Assembly: GCF_026107455.2 (NCBI RefSeq) | Contig: NZ_JAPCHY010000008.1 | Coordinates: forward strand, 62,001 to 126,000 | Origin: Xanthomonas chitinilytica | Lineage (GTDB): Bacteria; Pseudomonadota; Gammaproteobacteria; Xanthomonadales; Xanthomonadaceae | Direction of reading: 5' to 3' | DNA length: 64,000 nucleotides | In this document: piece by piece, positions 1 through 8,829 of the stretch | Numbering within the stretch: the first letter of the stretch is position 1 | Layout of the letters: each line of letters begins with the position of its first letter | Translations under genes and position numbers: made by a program | The notes under the pieces: model-generated | Databases searched by the model: none | Told to the model about the DNA's origin: nothing | Seen by the model: only the letters and a program-made list of their open reading frames with translations

Positions 1-410
1 TTGCCAATGATGATGGTGGCTGGTGACGTTGCCGCCGTCTTTGTCATTGGTCTGTTCATAAATGTGAAAGAGTCGAAACGCGGGCGTGGTCCCGCGAGGC
101 GGGTTTGTGGGGTCTGGACCATGCGTTGACTTCCCGTTGGCGGGTTGCTGAAAAGCTGCCAACGATCCATGCCACCCGTGTGGCCCCCTTCCGATCGACG
201 TGCCCGGGATGTTGAAAGTTTGGCCCGGCCAACCTCCTGCTCGATCATGGGAGGCCGGTCGTGCCGGCCAACGGTGGTCGCCGTCCTGCCCCTGGCAATG
301 CGACGGGAGCCGCCCGCCCTGTCCGGTTTCCCGTCCTTGCCCGGCGCGGGCCGCAATCCTCTTTTGTGCGCAGATTGGCTGCCGTGATGCAAGGCCGCTT
401 CGGCATGGAT
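1..410. other. no gene recognised at the left edge
   Basis: I see no convincing coding region here. Short open frames exist on the plus strand but have no recognisable protein and overlap one another. The first ~60 bases could be the tail of a gene lying outside the window. The stretch leads into the upstream region of the TonB-dependent receptor. Confidence 0.4.
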
Positions 411-438
411 TTGCCTCTTTGTTTAACTCCGCTTTAAT
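411..438 (+). promoter_or_regulatory. candidate promoter of the TonB-dependent receptor gene
   Basis: TTGCCT at 411-416 and TTTAAT at 433-438 are spaced 16 bp and lie in a locally AT-richer patch. The start codon is about 115 bp downstream, leaving a long 5' leader. This is inferred from hexamer similarity only. Confidence 0.35.
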
Positions 439-556
439 TTTTTGCCAAGGGTGGATAGCATCGGTCGCGGCCTTGCCGAGTTTTGGTGTCCCTTTTGACG
501 CCACCGGAGGGTTGACCCCCCAGCGGATCAATGTACGACCCACTTAGGAGAGAGAG

Positions 557-3463
557 ATGAGACTCAAGAGAAGCAAGCTGCGCGATGCAATCATCGTATC
601 GCTGGCTGTCGGTACCTTCACGGCCGCTGGCATGAGTGCCGCGATGGCACAGGACGCAGGCCAGACCGACTCCCAGGCTACCAATCTCGACACCGTCACC
701 GTCACCGGCTCGCGCATCAAGAGCCAGACAATGACCGAATCGGCGCCGGTCATGGAAATCAGTGCCGAGGAATTCAAGCAGTTCGGCGCCACCACGGTCG
801 AAGACCTGGTCAACCAGTACCCACAGGTTGACCTGAATTTCGACAACTTCGCCAACAACGGTTCCTACGGCCATGCCTACGTCTCCCTGCGCAAGCTCGG
901 GCCGGAGCGCACGCTGACCCTCGTCAACGGCCGCCGCCTGCCGGCCAGCCGCAACGAAATCACCGACACCTCGATCATCCCGGCCGCATTGATCAAGCGC
1001 GTGGACATCCTGACCGGCGGTGCTTCGGCAATCTATGGCGCGGACGCCGTGGCCGGCGTGGTCAACTTCGTGCTCGACGATAAGTTCGAGGGCGTCAGCC
1101 TCAACTACGGCTATTCCGCCTACCAGCACAACAACGACAACAAGGCCCTGCAGGAACTCAACGAAGAGGCCGGCTTCCCCTATCCGACGGGAAATTCCGG
1201 CTTCGACGGCATCAGCCGCAACGCCGATCTCGTCATCGGCAGCAGCTTCGCCGGCAACCGCGGCCACGCTGTGGGCTGGCTGACCTGGCGCGAAAACGAC
1301 GCCCTGTATCAGGGCCAGCGTGACTACTCGGCCTGTTCGGTGTGGTACGACTGGCCGGAGTGCGGTGGCTCCGGCACTGCCAACCCGGGTCGCTTCACCG
1401 TCAACGAATACGCCAATGGCGCGGTGGTTCCGTGGCCCACCGGCACCAACGCCAACTACGTCTACAACGGCAGCGGCTACGAGAACGGCCTGCCGATCTA
1501 CAACTACGCGCCGATCAACTTCTACCAGCGCCCGGACAAGCGCGTGACTGCCGGCTTCGCCGCCAGCTATGAAATCAACGACAACTTCACGCCCTACATC
1601 GAGGCGATGTTCCTCGAGCGTCGTTCGGAAATGCAGATCGCCGAGTCCGGCGCGTTCGGCGTGCCGGTCAACATGGACTGCACCAACCCGCTGATCGGCA
1701 GCCTCTGCGCCGACGCCGGCGTCACCACCGACCAGGCCCGCATCACCCTGTGGAAGCGCAACGTGGAAGGCGGCCCGCGCATCCACCTGAGCGATGACAG
1801 CACCTACCGCTTCACCGCCGGTGTGAAGGGCATGATTCTCGACTCGTCGTGGACGTACGACATCTCGGGCGTGACCGGCCGCACCAAGACCATCGACATC
1901 GGCAAGAACGACTTCCTGATCACCCGCATCGCCTCCGCCGCGACGGGCTGCAACGACCCGGTCTACGGCACCTTCCCGGGCTGCACGCTGTGGGATATCT
2001 GGAACGACAACATCTCCACGGAAGCGGCCGACGCGATGGCCGGCACCAGCTTCAGCATCTACAAGACCAGCTATACCGCGTTGTCGGCGGAAGCCAACGG
2101 CTACCTCGGCTGGGCCTTCCCGTCGGCCGATGGCGAAGAAATCGCGCTGGCCGTGGGTGTGGAGCGTCGCGACTACTCCTACCGGACCGAGTACGACGGT
2201 GACTCCGCTGCGGGCAACTTCGCCGGTGCCGGTGCTGCCGACCTGCCGGTGGATGCTTCCAACTCGGTGACCGACTACTTCGTCGAAGCCGCGCTGCCGG
2301 TCTTCGTGGGCTCGGGTTCGGTCTTCAACCGTTTCGACGCCTCGCTGGGCTATCGTTATTCGGATGACGACACCTCCGGCTCCAACGACACCTACAAGGT
2401 GGGCCTGAGCGGCCTGTTCTGGGACAGCAAGCTGCTGGTACGCGCCGGTTACAACCGTGCCGTGCGTGCGCCGAGCCTGAACGACATGTACTACACCCAG
2501 CGCATTGCCCTGAACGCAGGCGGTGCCGACCTCTGCGCCGGCCCGTCGCCCAGCTACACGGCCGCGCAATGCGCCCTGACTGGCCTGCCGACCTCGGTGT
2601 ACGGCAACGTGCCGGCCAACCCGGCCAACCAGTACTACAACGTGACCGGCGGCAATCCCGACCTGAAGCCGGAAGTGGCCGATACCTGGAGCGTCGGCTT
2701 CGCGGTCGAACCGATCAAGGATTTGAACATCGCGCTGGACTGGTACAACATCAAGATCAAGGATGCGATCGGCGGCATCGGCTACAACACCATCCAGATC
2801 CTCTGCATGGAGCAGGGCCTGTACTGCGACCGGATCAAGCGTGACGCGCGCTCGGGCGACTACGATCTGTGGATCGGCATGGCTTCGGATCCGGAGTCCG
2901 GCCACATCGTCAACCTGCCGGACAACATCGGCATAGACGAGCGTTCCGGTATCGACCTGAGCGTGAGCTACGGTTTCGACCTCGGCCCGGGCCGCTTGAA
3001 CACCAGCCTGGTGGGCAACTATGTCCTGAAGGAATACACCCAGACACTGGCTGCCGAGTCGAGCACCGGTTACGAGTGCCGTGGCCTGGTCAACGACTCC
3101 TACCTCTGCCAGGCACCGAAGTGGCGTCACATCGCCTCGGCGCGGTACTCGTGGGATCGCTACTCGGTCAACCTGCGTTGGCGCTTCATCAACGGCATGG
3201 ACTACAAGGACGTGGATGGCTCCCGCTTCACCCAGGACGATCGGGTCATCTGGATCGACAATGGCGTGCCTTCCTACAGCTACTTCGACCTGAGCGGCAG
3301 CGTGAGCATCGGCCCGGCGCTGGTGTCGGTGGGCGTGAACAACCTGTTCGACAAGGAGCCGCCGTTCGTGGGTGACAGCGGCCTTGCCGCCAACGCCAAT
3401 GCCCTGGGTGGTTACGACCAGGTGGGCCGTTACATCTTCGGCAGCGTCACCGTGAAGTTCTGA
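557..3463 (+). CDS. TonB-dependent outer-membrane receptor
   Basis: The 968-residue protein has a Sec signal peptide over roughly residues 1-31, ending in AAMAQ, a TonB-box-like stretch LDTVTVTGSRI near residue 45, a plug domain over about 60-180 (LVNGRRLPASR, then GGASAIYGADAVAGVVNFVL) and a long beta-barrel. The barrel ends in a typical C-terminal block (NNLFDKEPP) with a terminal Phe. It should import a substrate across the outer membrane using TonB energy. The ligand cannot be read from sequence; this large subfamily in xanthomonads is usually linked to carbohydrate or peptide uptake rather than siderophores. The start is supported by AGGAGA just upstream, and a strong terminator follows. 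The only other genes nearby are on the opposite strand. Confidence 0.93.
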   Translation: MRLKRSKLRDAIIVSLAVGTFTAAGMSAAMAQDAGQTDSQATNLDTVTVTGSRIKSQTMTESAPVMEISAEEFKQFGATTVEDLVNQYPQVDLNFDNFANNGSYGHAYVSLRKLGPERTLTLVNGRRLPASRNEITDTSIIPAALIKRVDILTGGASAIYGADAVAGVVNFVLDDKFEGVSLNYGYSAYQHNNDNKALQELNEEAGFPYPTGNSGFDGISRNADLVIGSSFAGNRGHAVGWLTWRENDALYQGQRDYSACSVWYDWPECGGSGTANPGRFTVNEYANGAVVPWPTGTNANYVYNGSGYENGLPIYNYAPINFYQRPDKRVTAGFAASYEINDNFTPYIEAMFLERRSEMQIAESGAFGVPVNMDCTNPLIGSLCADAGVTTDQARITLWKRNVEGGPRIHLSDDSTYRFTAGVKGMILDSSWTYDISGVTGRTKTIDIGKNDFLITRIASAATGCNDPVYGTFPGCTLWDIWNDNISTEAADAMAGTSFSIYKTSYTALSAEANGYLGWAFPSADGEEIALAVGVERRDYSYRTEYDGDSAAGNFAGAGAADLPVDASNSVTDYFVEAALPVFVGSGSVFNRFDASLGYRYSDDDTSGSNDTYKVGLSGLFWDSKLLVRAGYNRAVRAPSLNDMYYTQRIALNAGGADLCAGPSPSYTAAQCALTGLPTSVYGNVPANPANQYYNVTGGNPDLKPEVADTWSVGFAVEPIKDLNIALDWYNIKIKDAIGGIGYNTIQILCMEQGLYCDRIKRDARSGDYDLWIGMASDPESGHIVNLPDNIGIDERSGIDLSVSYGFDLGPGRLNTSLVGNYVLKEYTQTLAAESSTGYECRGLVNDSYLCQAPKWRHIASARYSWDRYSVNLRWRFINGMDYKDVDGSRFTQDDRVIWIDNGVPSYSYFDLSGSVSIGPALVSVGVNNLFDKEPPFVGDSGLAANANALGGYDQVGRYIFGSVTVKF

Positions 3464-3490
3464 TAGAAGCAACGCGTTTCAAGGCAACAA

Positions 3491-3523
3491 AAAGGCGGCG
3501 GGCTTCGCCCCGCCGCCTTTTTT
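3491..3523 (+). terminator. rho-independent terminator of the receptor gene
   Basis: A 12-bp perfect stem (AAAGGCGGCGGG paired with its complement) closes a 6-nt loop and is followed by a T run. It lies 28 nt after the receptor stop codon. The A run on the left arm may also let it act on the minus strand, towards which the next gene (stop at 3616) is transcribed. Confidence 0.9.
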
Positions 3524-3615
3524 CCACCGGCCTGCACAACCGCCGGGGAACTGCCTGGGTGCGTGCTGCCCGGCCTGTGCAGGCAGTCGGCCTGCCGCAA
3601 ACGGCAGGGCCAGCC

Positions 3616-3990
3616 TCAGCCTTCCCGGTCTTCCCGGCCCAGCGGCTTGTCATCCAGTTCGCGCATGAAATCCTTCGCCGCTTTTGCGCGCGCCTCCCAC
3701 TGCTCCGGCGTGAAACACACCCTCTTTTTCATCCGGCTGCCGGTGACATCCTCGTAGTGGCACACCTTGTTGTCCTTCTTGCCACGCTTGGCTTGTGCGG
3801 CCGGCTGCTCCATCGGTGCGACGTCCTGCGTCTGAGTAGGACCCGGCTGCGTCGCATCCTGCGCCGCCACGTTTCCGGCGGCCAACAACCCGATGGTCGC
3901 CACTACGGCGAACGGCAGGTAACGGATGCGCCGCCGTCGCAGTGCAGACGCGATGGGCAGGCGGGTGGAGCGAATGGAATCGACGTGCAT
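3616..3990 (-). CDS. small secreted/periplasmic protein of unknown function
   Basis: This 124-residue product has a basic N-terminus (RRRRIRY), one hydrophobic segment of about 17 residues and an AAGNVAAQ cleavage-like site near residue 45. A short polar mature part follows, with the motif CHYEDVTGSRMKKRVCF containing two cysteines 16 residues apart. Similar small exported proteins with a C-x15-C pair are widespread in xanthomonads, without known function. The frame is open further upstream to 4248, but the ATG at 3990 is preferred because AAGAGG precedes it and the upstream extension looks non-coding and AT-rich. It is convergent with the receptor gene, and the terminator at 3491-3523 could serve both. 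Confidence 0.7.
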   Translation of the reverse strand: MHVDSIRSTRLPIASALRRRRIRYLPFAVVATIGLLAAGNVAAQDATQPGPTQTQDVAPMEQPAAQAKRGKKDNKVCHYEDVTGSRMKKRVCFTPEQWEARAKAAKDFMRELDDKPLGREDREG

Positions 3991-4453
3991 GGTGGCCTCT
4001 TGGGTGGGATGGAACACCCGCCACGATATGGCGGAATGGTTCGATATTGCGCCCAGTGACGCGTGAAAGTCATATGCTTCGAGTGGGTGGGGCGAGCTCG
4101 ATGCGTCGCAAGCACCGATGGTGCCGATCCAATGACTGTTCACAGATGTTAGTTCCGTACGGTGCGAGTAGGTGTGCATCGACTGGATCAAGCTGTGCCA
4201 CAAGCGGCATCGACGTGAGTGGATGGTTAGACCCGCGCTTGTGGTCAACGCTGAACTTCTGCCGGAGCCAATCGTTGATGCCTTGAGAGGATCTGATGTG
4301 GTAGTGAAAATCCAGCCAGATCATGCCCATGTCTTGGCGGATTTAGAAGCGATAAGTCGCGTTTTATTGCCCTGGCGAAACGAGACATGAGGATGCCCCA
4401 GTGCTGCTTGGCATCCATTCTTACTTTTTGCGGCTGCTAACACAAAAGCTCGA
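3991..4453. other. AT-richer intergenic stretch without a recognisable gene
   Basis: About 460 bp here, and especially 4080-4450, is clearly lower in GC than its surroundings. Two overlapping open frames (4172-4390 plus, 4070-4330 minus) give proteins I cannot relate to any family. The composition suggests a foreign or decayed remnant, but I see no transposase motif, tRNA or terminal repeat. Confidence 0.4.
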
Positions 4454-6142
4454 CTACTTCTTCGGTTGCACATCAAAAGCGATGGTCAGCCGCGATTGGG
4501 GATCGTCGAACGGCACGGTGCCATGCCACATGCAGGAGGGGAACAGTGCGAGGTGGCCGGGTTTGGGCTGGATGACACGGCGTGGCGGCAGGGCCAGTCC
4601 CAGGTCTTCCAGTGGTTGCCCGAACTGAATCCATCCGGCGCGGGATGCGCCATTGGATGCAAGCACGCTGTCGGGCAGTGCGACGTAGAAGGCCGAACTG
4701 GCCCAGCCCTTGGAATGGATGTGATTGGCATGACGCCCGGATGCCCTGAGCTTCACCGACCACGAGCCGACGAAATGCACGCTGTGCTGTTTGCGTGACA
4801 GGAACGGGTGCGTCGCGTCGTCCGGCAGCGTTGCCAGCCAGTTTTCGACGGCCATGCGCAGGGTGGTCTCCGCTGCGCGGATGACTGCATCGTCGCGCCC
4901 GAACAGTTGGCCTGCGGTCTGTGTGCCACCACGCACACTCTGGTTCACCGGTTCGCGGGTGGCGCTGTGCAGGGTGTTCAGCGTGGCGGCCAGTGTCTGC
5001 AGGAAAGCAGGCACGTCATCGAAACCCGGCGGTGGCGCGATTTCGGCATAGCCCACCAGGCGGTCGTAATCGAACAGCCAGTGTTCGCGTTCGTCGCCGG
5101 CCAGCCGCCATGCCGTGCCGAGGTGGCTCCAGCCTTCCTGGTTGTGCGGGTCGAGCGTTACCGCTTTTTCCGAACAGCTTGCGGCCAGATCGAAACGTTG
5201 CGTGCGGAATGCGTGCCGTGCGCGGGCATTGAGGAAGTCCGGCAGGGCACCCAACTCGCTGCGCGCCGCCGATGCATACAAGGCGGCGGCCTGCTCGTGT
5301 TGTTGCAGTGCGTCCAGCGCTTCGGCGGCAAACCAGTCCAGCACGGCGTTGCCGGGTTCGCGCCGGCGCAGCAGGTGCAGTACGGCGAGGGCTTCGTCGG
5401 CGTGTTTGGTTGCCACCAGCATTCGCGCGAAAGCCAGTTGCAATGCGCGGTTGTCCGGCTGAGCCCGTGCCGCGATACGGAATTCGCCGAGCGGGTCTTC
5501 GCCGGGCGCAAGCTCCGCGCCGTTCTCCCACAGCAGGTTGCCCAGTGTTTCGTGGGCCGGCGCATGGCTCGGGTGTTGGGCGACGAGCCTGCGCGCACCG
5601 GCCAGCGCTTCGGCCGGGCGGCCCGCGTCGGCCAGCACGCCGTTGATGGCATCCTGCAATTCAGGTGCGCTGATGCCGCGCTGCTGCAGCAATCTTTCCG
5701 CGCTCCGGTACGCGGCAAGCGCCTCGTCGATGCGCCCCAGCAGGCGCAACACAGCCCCAAGATCGACCCATGCCGAAGGTTGTTCCGGCGACAACGCCAG
5801 CGCCTTGCGCAGCACCGGTTCGGCCGCGTCCAGTTGGCCCTGCGCACGCAGCGCCTTGCCGTGTTTGGCGAGGGACAGGCCGTAATTGCGTGACACCATG
5901 GCATTGCCCGGCAGCAGGGCCAGTGCGCGTTCGAACGCGGCATCGGCCTGCGTCTGACGACCGTTGTCGGCAAGGCACATGCCCAGCAACTGCCACGCGT
6001 CGGCGGCCTGTGGCGCCTGTTGGGCGAGGGCTTCGGCGATGGGCAACGCCTGCGCACATTGCCCCGATTGCAACAGCTCCAGCGCCTGCTTGAAGTGCTG
6101 CGCCTGCGTCAGGTTCAACGGCTGGTTGCGCGGCGCAGGCAT
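4454..6142 (-). CDS. TPR-repeat protein with C-terminal 2OG-Fe(II) oxygenase domain
   Basis: In this 562-residue protein, tandem tetratricopeptide repeats cover roughly residues 10-380 (for example AAFERALALLPGNAMVSRNY and LRKALALSPEQPSAWVDLGA). A C-terminal dioxygenase-like domain of about 140 residues follows. It has the putative iron ligands H474 and H476 (NHIHSKGW) and H540 (MWHGTVPF), and R551 in SRLTIAFDV as candidate 2-oxoglutarate anchor. This matches the '2OG-FeII_Oxy_5' type of putative hydroxylase. There is no signal peptide, so it is probably cytosolic. It is the last gene of a minus-strand operon, 7 bp after the small secreted protein, and shares the operon with a second TPR hydroxylase of a different fold class. 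The substrate is unknown; the TPR part suggests a protein or peptide partner. Confidence 0.85.
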   Translation of the reverse strand: MPAPRNQPLNLTQAQHFKQALELLQSGQCAQALPIAEALAQQAPQAADAWQLLGMCLADNGRQTQADAAFERALALLPGNAMVSRNYGLSLAKHGKALRAQGQLDAAEPVLRKALALSPEQPSAWVDLGAVLRLLGRIDEALAAYRSAERLLQQRGISAPELQDAINGVLADAGRPAEALAGARRLVAQHPSHAPAHETLGNLLWENGAELAPGEDPLGEFRIAARAQPDNRALQLAFARMLVATKHADEALAVLHLLRRREPGNAVLDWFAAEALDALQQHEQAAALYASAARSELGALPDFLNARARHAFRTQRFDLAASCSEKAVTLDPHNQEGWSHLGTAWRLAGDEREHWLFDYDRLVGYAEIAPPPGFDDVPAFLQTLAATLNTLHSATREPVNQSVRGGTQTAGQLFGRDDAVIRAAETTLRMAVENWLATLPDDATHPFLSRKQHSVHFVGSWSVKLRASGRHANHIHSKGWASSAFYVALPDSVLASNGASRAGWIQFGQPLEDLGLALPPRRVIQPKPGHLALFPSCMWHGTVPFDDPQSRLTIAFDVQPKK

Positions 6143-6149
6143 CGTGCGC

Positions 6150-6614
6150 TCAGCGTGCGCGGCGCACGCTCAGGCGCACGCCGGCGGGCGTCACCAGCAT
6201 GTAGCCGCCGATCAGGCCCTTGCGCACCTGCACGGTGTCGCCGGCTTGCACGTGGCCGCTGCTGCGCGATTCAGTCTGCTGCCAGACCTGCCCGTTTTCG
6301 AGCATGAAACTGCGCTGCCCGCCACGGCCGTGGTCAACCCGGATGACCCGGCTTTCGATGCGCTCCGGGTCGGCCTGTGCGGGCGTTTGCCCGGGATTGA
6401 GCAGTGTTTCGCGCGGCTTGTTCAGGCCGAAATCGGCCTGCGCCTTTTCCGCCACCGCCGCGTTCACGGCTGGTGGTGGTGGGAATGCCTTGTCGTAGCA
6501 GGCCAGTCGTCCGGCGGGTTCGGCCACGTTGGCACAGGCATGGGTGGCCTGTTGTGCCGCCAGTGGCGGTGCGAACAGGCACAGCAGCAGCGGCAGCAGG
6601 TGGCGCATAGGCAT
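6150..6614 (-). CDS. small secreted protein with CYD-type motif
   Basis: The predicted 154-residue protein starts with MPMRHLLPLLLCLFAPPLAAQQ, a clear signal peptide. It carries CANVAEPAGRLACYDKAF, a two-cysteine motif shared with a family of small exported proteins that includes the VasI/TagO-like proteins of some type VI loci. The C-terminal half (QVWQQTESRSSGHVQAGDTV) looks like a compact beta-domain. No type VI gene is present, so a secretion role should not be assumed. The frame is open to 6650; the ATG at 6614 is chosen because it directly precedes the signal peptide. It lies between the two TPR-hydroxylase genes and is probably co-transcribed with them. Confidence 0.72.
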   Translation of the reverse strand: MPMRHLLPLLLCLFAPPLAAQQATHACANVAEPAGRLACYDKAFPPPPAVNAAVAEKAQADFGLNKPRETLLNPGQTPAQADPERIESRVIRVDHGRGGQRSFMLENGQVWQQTESRSSGHVQAGDTVQVRKGLIGGYMLVTPAGVRLSVRRAR

Positions 6615-6653
6615 CGTCGGTTCGGCGGGAGGGGGCAGCATAACCTGCACAGC

Positions 6654-7928
6654 TCACGCGCCGTCGCTGGTGGTGCGCCAGTCGCGCATCGCGTTGGAAA
6701 GCGCCTTCACCATCTCGCGTTCGGCCAGGCTGAGTAGCGGATTCCACACATCGAACATCAGGATCACGCGCAGCGCGGTGCCGTCGTTGCGAGCCTCGTG
6801 TTCGATGGTGTCGTCGAACACCCAGCACTTGCCTTCCTGCCATTGCCGCCAGTCGTGGCCGACGCGGTAATGGCAACCATCCGGCACCACCAGCGGCAGG
6901 TGCGCCACCAGCCGCGCGTTGGTTTCACCGGTGTGCGGCGGGATGTGCGCGCCCGGGGCCAGTGCGGAGAACATCGCGTTCGGACACAGGCCGGCAAGTT
7001 CCACAGTATCCACCAGCGCCAATGCTTCGGCGGTGCGCGGGCATCGAGCCAGGTGTTCCTGCACCGGCTCGCCATGTGCGTACAGGTGGAAGCCGCTCCA
7101 GTTGCGCGAATGATTGAGCTTGTCCCACTGGTTGACCGGCGTGCCCGGCGGGTACTGAATGTACGGCACGAACTCGGCTTCGCGGCGCACGATCATGTCC
7201 TGCAATTCGGCCTTGATCGCGTCGGTTTGTGCTTCCAGTTCGCGCATCCACGGGAACAGGGCGTCGTCGTAGAACGTGAGTGCCGGCAGGCGCGGCACGT
7301 GCAACTGGTTGCAGTTGGAGTGGTAGGGCTTGCTCTTGCCGGCGAGGATGGATACCGCCTCGTCCCAGCGGCTGCCCAGCGCGGCGTCCACGGCCGAGCG
7401 TTGCGAGCCGGTCTGGTGCTGCAAAAAAGCGGCGATTTCCTCGGTGTCCCGCGCCACGGCGTCCTGTGCGTGTTGCAGGCGGGCCTGCAATGCGCGCGGC
7501 CATTGCTCCGGCGGCGGTGCCACTTTCAGCACGTCGCGGAATACCGCAGCGGCGGCGCGGGAGCGCTTCTGCCGTTCGAGGAATTCGCCGCGGGCCAACA
7601 GGCCCGGCAGGAAATACGGGTCGATGTCGAGTGCGGCGATGATTGCGGCCCACTCCCGATCGGGGTGGTGCGTTTCGCGATGGACGCGGGCGATGCTCAG
7701 CGGAATCATCGGGTCGCCCGGCGCGCGCGTGCGTGCCTGCTCCAGCAGTTCCAGCGCGCCGGCCGAATCGCCACGCTGGAATGCGTGTACGCCGAGACTG
7801 AAAAGGGCTTGCACGTGGCCGGGGTCTTGCGCCCGCACCTGCGCCCACAGGCGCTCGGCCTCCTGCCAGCGGCCGGCCGCCGCCGCCGCTCCCGCCGCGT
7901 TCACCAGTCCAGCCAAGGAGGCGCTCAT
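6654..7928 (-). CDS. TPR protein with aspartyl/asparaginyl beta-hydroxylase domain
   Basis: The first ~190 of 424 residues are TPR-like (VQALFSLGVHAFQRGDSAGA). The C-terminal ~200 residues match the aspartyl/asparaginyl beta-hydroxylase (AspH) family. H332 in PPHTGETNARL and H377 in TIEHEARND are the likely iron-binding histidines, and R387 in TALRVILMFDVW the likely 2-oxoglutarate ligand. Bacterial members hydroxylate Asp/Asn side chains or act on lipids (LpxO); the target here is unknown. It is the first gene of the operon that continues with the small secreted protein and the second TPR oxygenase. The upstream side abuts a transposon remnant only ~57 bp away, so the native promoter may have been altered. 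Confidence 0.85.
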   Translation of the reverse strand: MSASLAGLVNAAGAAAAAGRWQEAERLWAQVRAQDPGHVQALFSLGVHAFQRGDSAGALELLEQARTRAPGDPMIPLSIARVHRETHHPDREWAAIIAALDIDPYFLPGLLARGEFLERQKRSRAAAAVFRDVLKVAPPPEQWPRALQARLQHAQDAVARDTEEIAAFLQHQTGSQRSAVDAALGSRWDEAVSILAGKSKPYHSNCNQLHVPRLPALTFYDDALFPWMRELEAQTDAIKAELQDMIVRREAEFVPYIQYPPGTPVNQWDKLNHSRNWSGFHLYAHGEPVQEHLARCPRTAEALALVDTVELAGLCPNAMFSALAPGAHIPPHTGETNARLVAHLPLVVPDGCHYRVGHDWRQWQEGKCWVFDDTIEHEARNDGTALRVILMFDVWNPLLSLAEREMVKALSNAMRDWRTTSDGA

Positions 7929-7985
7929 CTGTCGGTCCCAGGCGCGCCCACGTGACGCGACGGCGCATTCTAGAGCATTTTCGCC

Positions 7986-8237
7986 TTATCTATTTACATA
8001 TCCGCAGGCCGCGAAGTAGCTGCCGCACTCGGCCGGCGTGATGGTGTCGATCAGCCGCTTGGTTTCGTTCCAGAGTGCATCGACTGTCCTTGCAGCCGCC
8101 TTGCGCAGGACTGCCTTGAGCACGGAGAACAGCTTCTCGATCGGGTTGAGGTCGGGCGAGCAAGGCGGCAGATAGCGCGAGGTGGCGCCTGTAGCTTCAG
8201 TGCCCTCCCGAGACGCGTCGCACCGCCAGCGCGGCAA
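7986..8237 (-). pseudogene. IS630-family transposase, C-terminal remnant
   Basis: The 83-codon frame contains the diagnostic IS630/Tc1-mariner motif RYLPPCSPDLNPIEKLFSV, which includes the last acidic residue of the DDE triad, and ends naturally at VNR. Only about the last quarter of a normal 340-350-residue transposase is present. The first ~10 residues do not belong to the family and mark the break point. The sequence CTAGAGCATTTTCGCC just beyond the stop (near 7971-7986) may be what is left of the terminal repeat. Confidence 0.85.
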
Positions 8238-8251
8238 CTTCGCACCGCCGG

Positions 8252-8257
8252 CCTAGG
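8252..8257. repeat. target-site duplication, left copy (CCTAGG)
   Basis: CCTAGG here and at 8824-8829 directly flank the inverted repeats of the IS481-type element. IS481 is known to target NCTAGN and duplicate 6 bp, and this pair fits that rule. Removing the element and one copy restores a perfect 16-bp palindrome (GCCGGCCTAGGCCGGC). Confidence 0.8.
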
Positions 8258-8823
8258 TGTGGGGTTTCAATAGGTTGTTCTCCTCTGACCGGAGGGAGAA
8301 GCTGATGCCGCCAGGCAGACAGTTTCATTCCGCGAGGGCACAACATGCACGAGAATGCGCGCCTGACAGCCATGGGGCTTCAACGCTTGCAGGCCGGGCA
8401 ACGGGTAGCCGGGGCGGCCCAGGCTTTGGAGATTCTGAGCCGATGGTGCGCAAGTGGTGGCGGTGCTTCCAGCAGGGCGAGGATCTGGAGAGCCGCAGCA
8501 ATCGGCCGTGACATAGCCCCAGGGCAGTGCTGGCCGAACGCCGTGCCCAGATCGAGGCCCTGCACCGGCAACGCCGTACCGGGCGCCTGATGGCATGCGA
8601 GGTGGGAGTCTCGGCCGCGACTGTGTCGCGGGTGCTGCACGGAGCCGGCTTGAGCCGTTGGCGCGAGTTGGAACCGCAACCGCCCGTGCCAGGCCTCACG
8701 GCAGCGCCGCGCGCGATGACTGGCTCCACCACTACAGTTGGCGCCGCCCGCACACTGCCTTGGGCGGCAAGCCGCCTATCTCCGGACTGGTGTTCAGCCG
8801 AAACAACCTGTTGAAGCTCCAAA
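8258..8823 (+). mobile_element. collapsed IS481-family insertion sequence
   Basis: The ends are inverted repeats: 8258-8279 (core TTCAATAGGTTGTT) against the complement of 8802-8823 (core TTCAACAGGTTGTT), 18 of 22 positions matching. The element is only ~566 bp, about half the usual ~1 kb, because the central DDE core of the transposase gene has been lost and the rest carries frame disruptions. Both ends and the target duplication survive, so it decayed in place and could only be mobilised in trans. Confidence 0.85.
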
Positions 8824-8828
8824 CCTAG
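8345..8828 (+). pseudogene. IS481-family transposase pseudogene, frameshifted and internally deleted
   Basis: The N-terminus MHENARLTAMGLQRLQAGQR is typical of IS481 transposases. The reading then shifts frame (VRKWWRCFQQGEDLESRSNR), meets a stop, and resumes at 8530-8700 with RRAQIEALHRQRRTGR and AATVSRVLHGAGLSRWRELE. It then jumps directly to the C-terminus WRRPHTALGGKPPISGLVFS, ending NNLLKLQT. The integrase-core region expected between GLSR..LEP and the WRRPH block, which holds the catalytic DDE residues, is missing. The gene is therefore non-functional. Confidence 0.85.
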
Positions 8829-8829
8829 G
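8824..8829. repeat. target-site duplication, right copy (CCTAGG)
   Basis: This is the partner of 8252-8257. The TAG stop codon of the minus-strand gene 8825-9406 lies inside this copy. The insertion therefore landed on the stop codon without changing the encoded protein. Confidence 0.8.

Noticed and set aside
145-547. Small plus-strand genes at the left edge
   Set aside because: Overlapping frames with no family resemblance, no ribosome site and Arg/Pro-rich artefact composition.
434-3472. 1012-codon open frame antisense to the TonB-dependent receptor
   Set aside because: It is a mirror frame of a high-GC gene: protein rich in Val/Ala/Arg/His without domain pattern, while the plus-strand frame has a signal peptide, plug and barrel.
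6150-6614. Type VI secretion component
   Set aside because: The Cys/CYD motif is shared with VasI-like proteins, but no other type VI gene is in the window.
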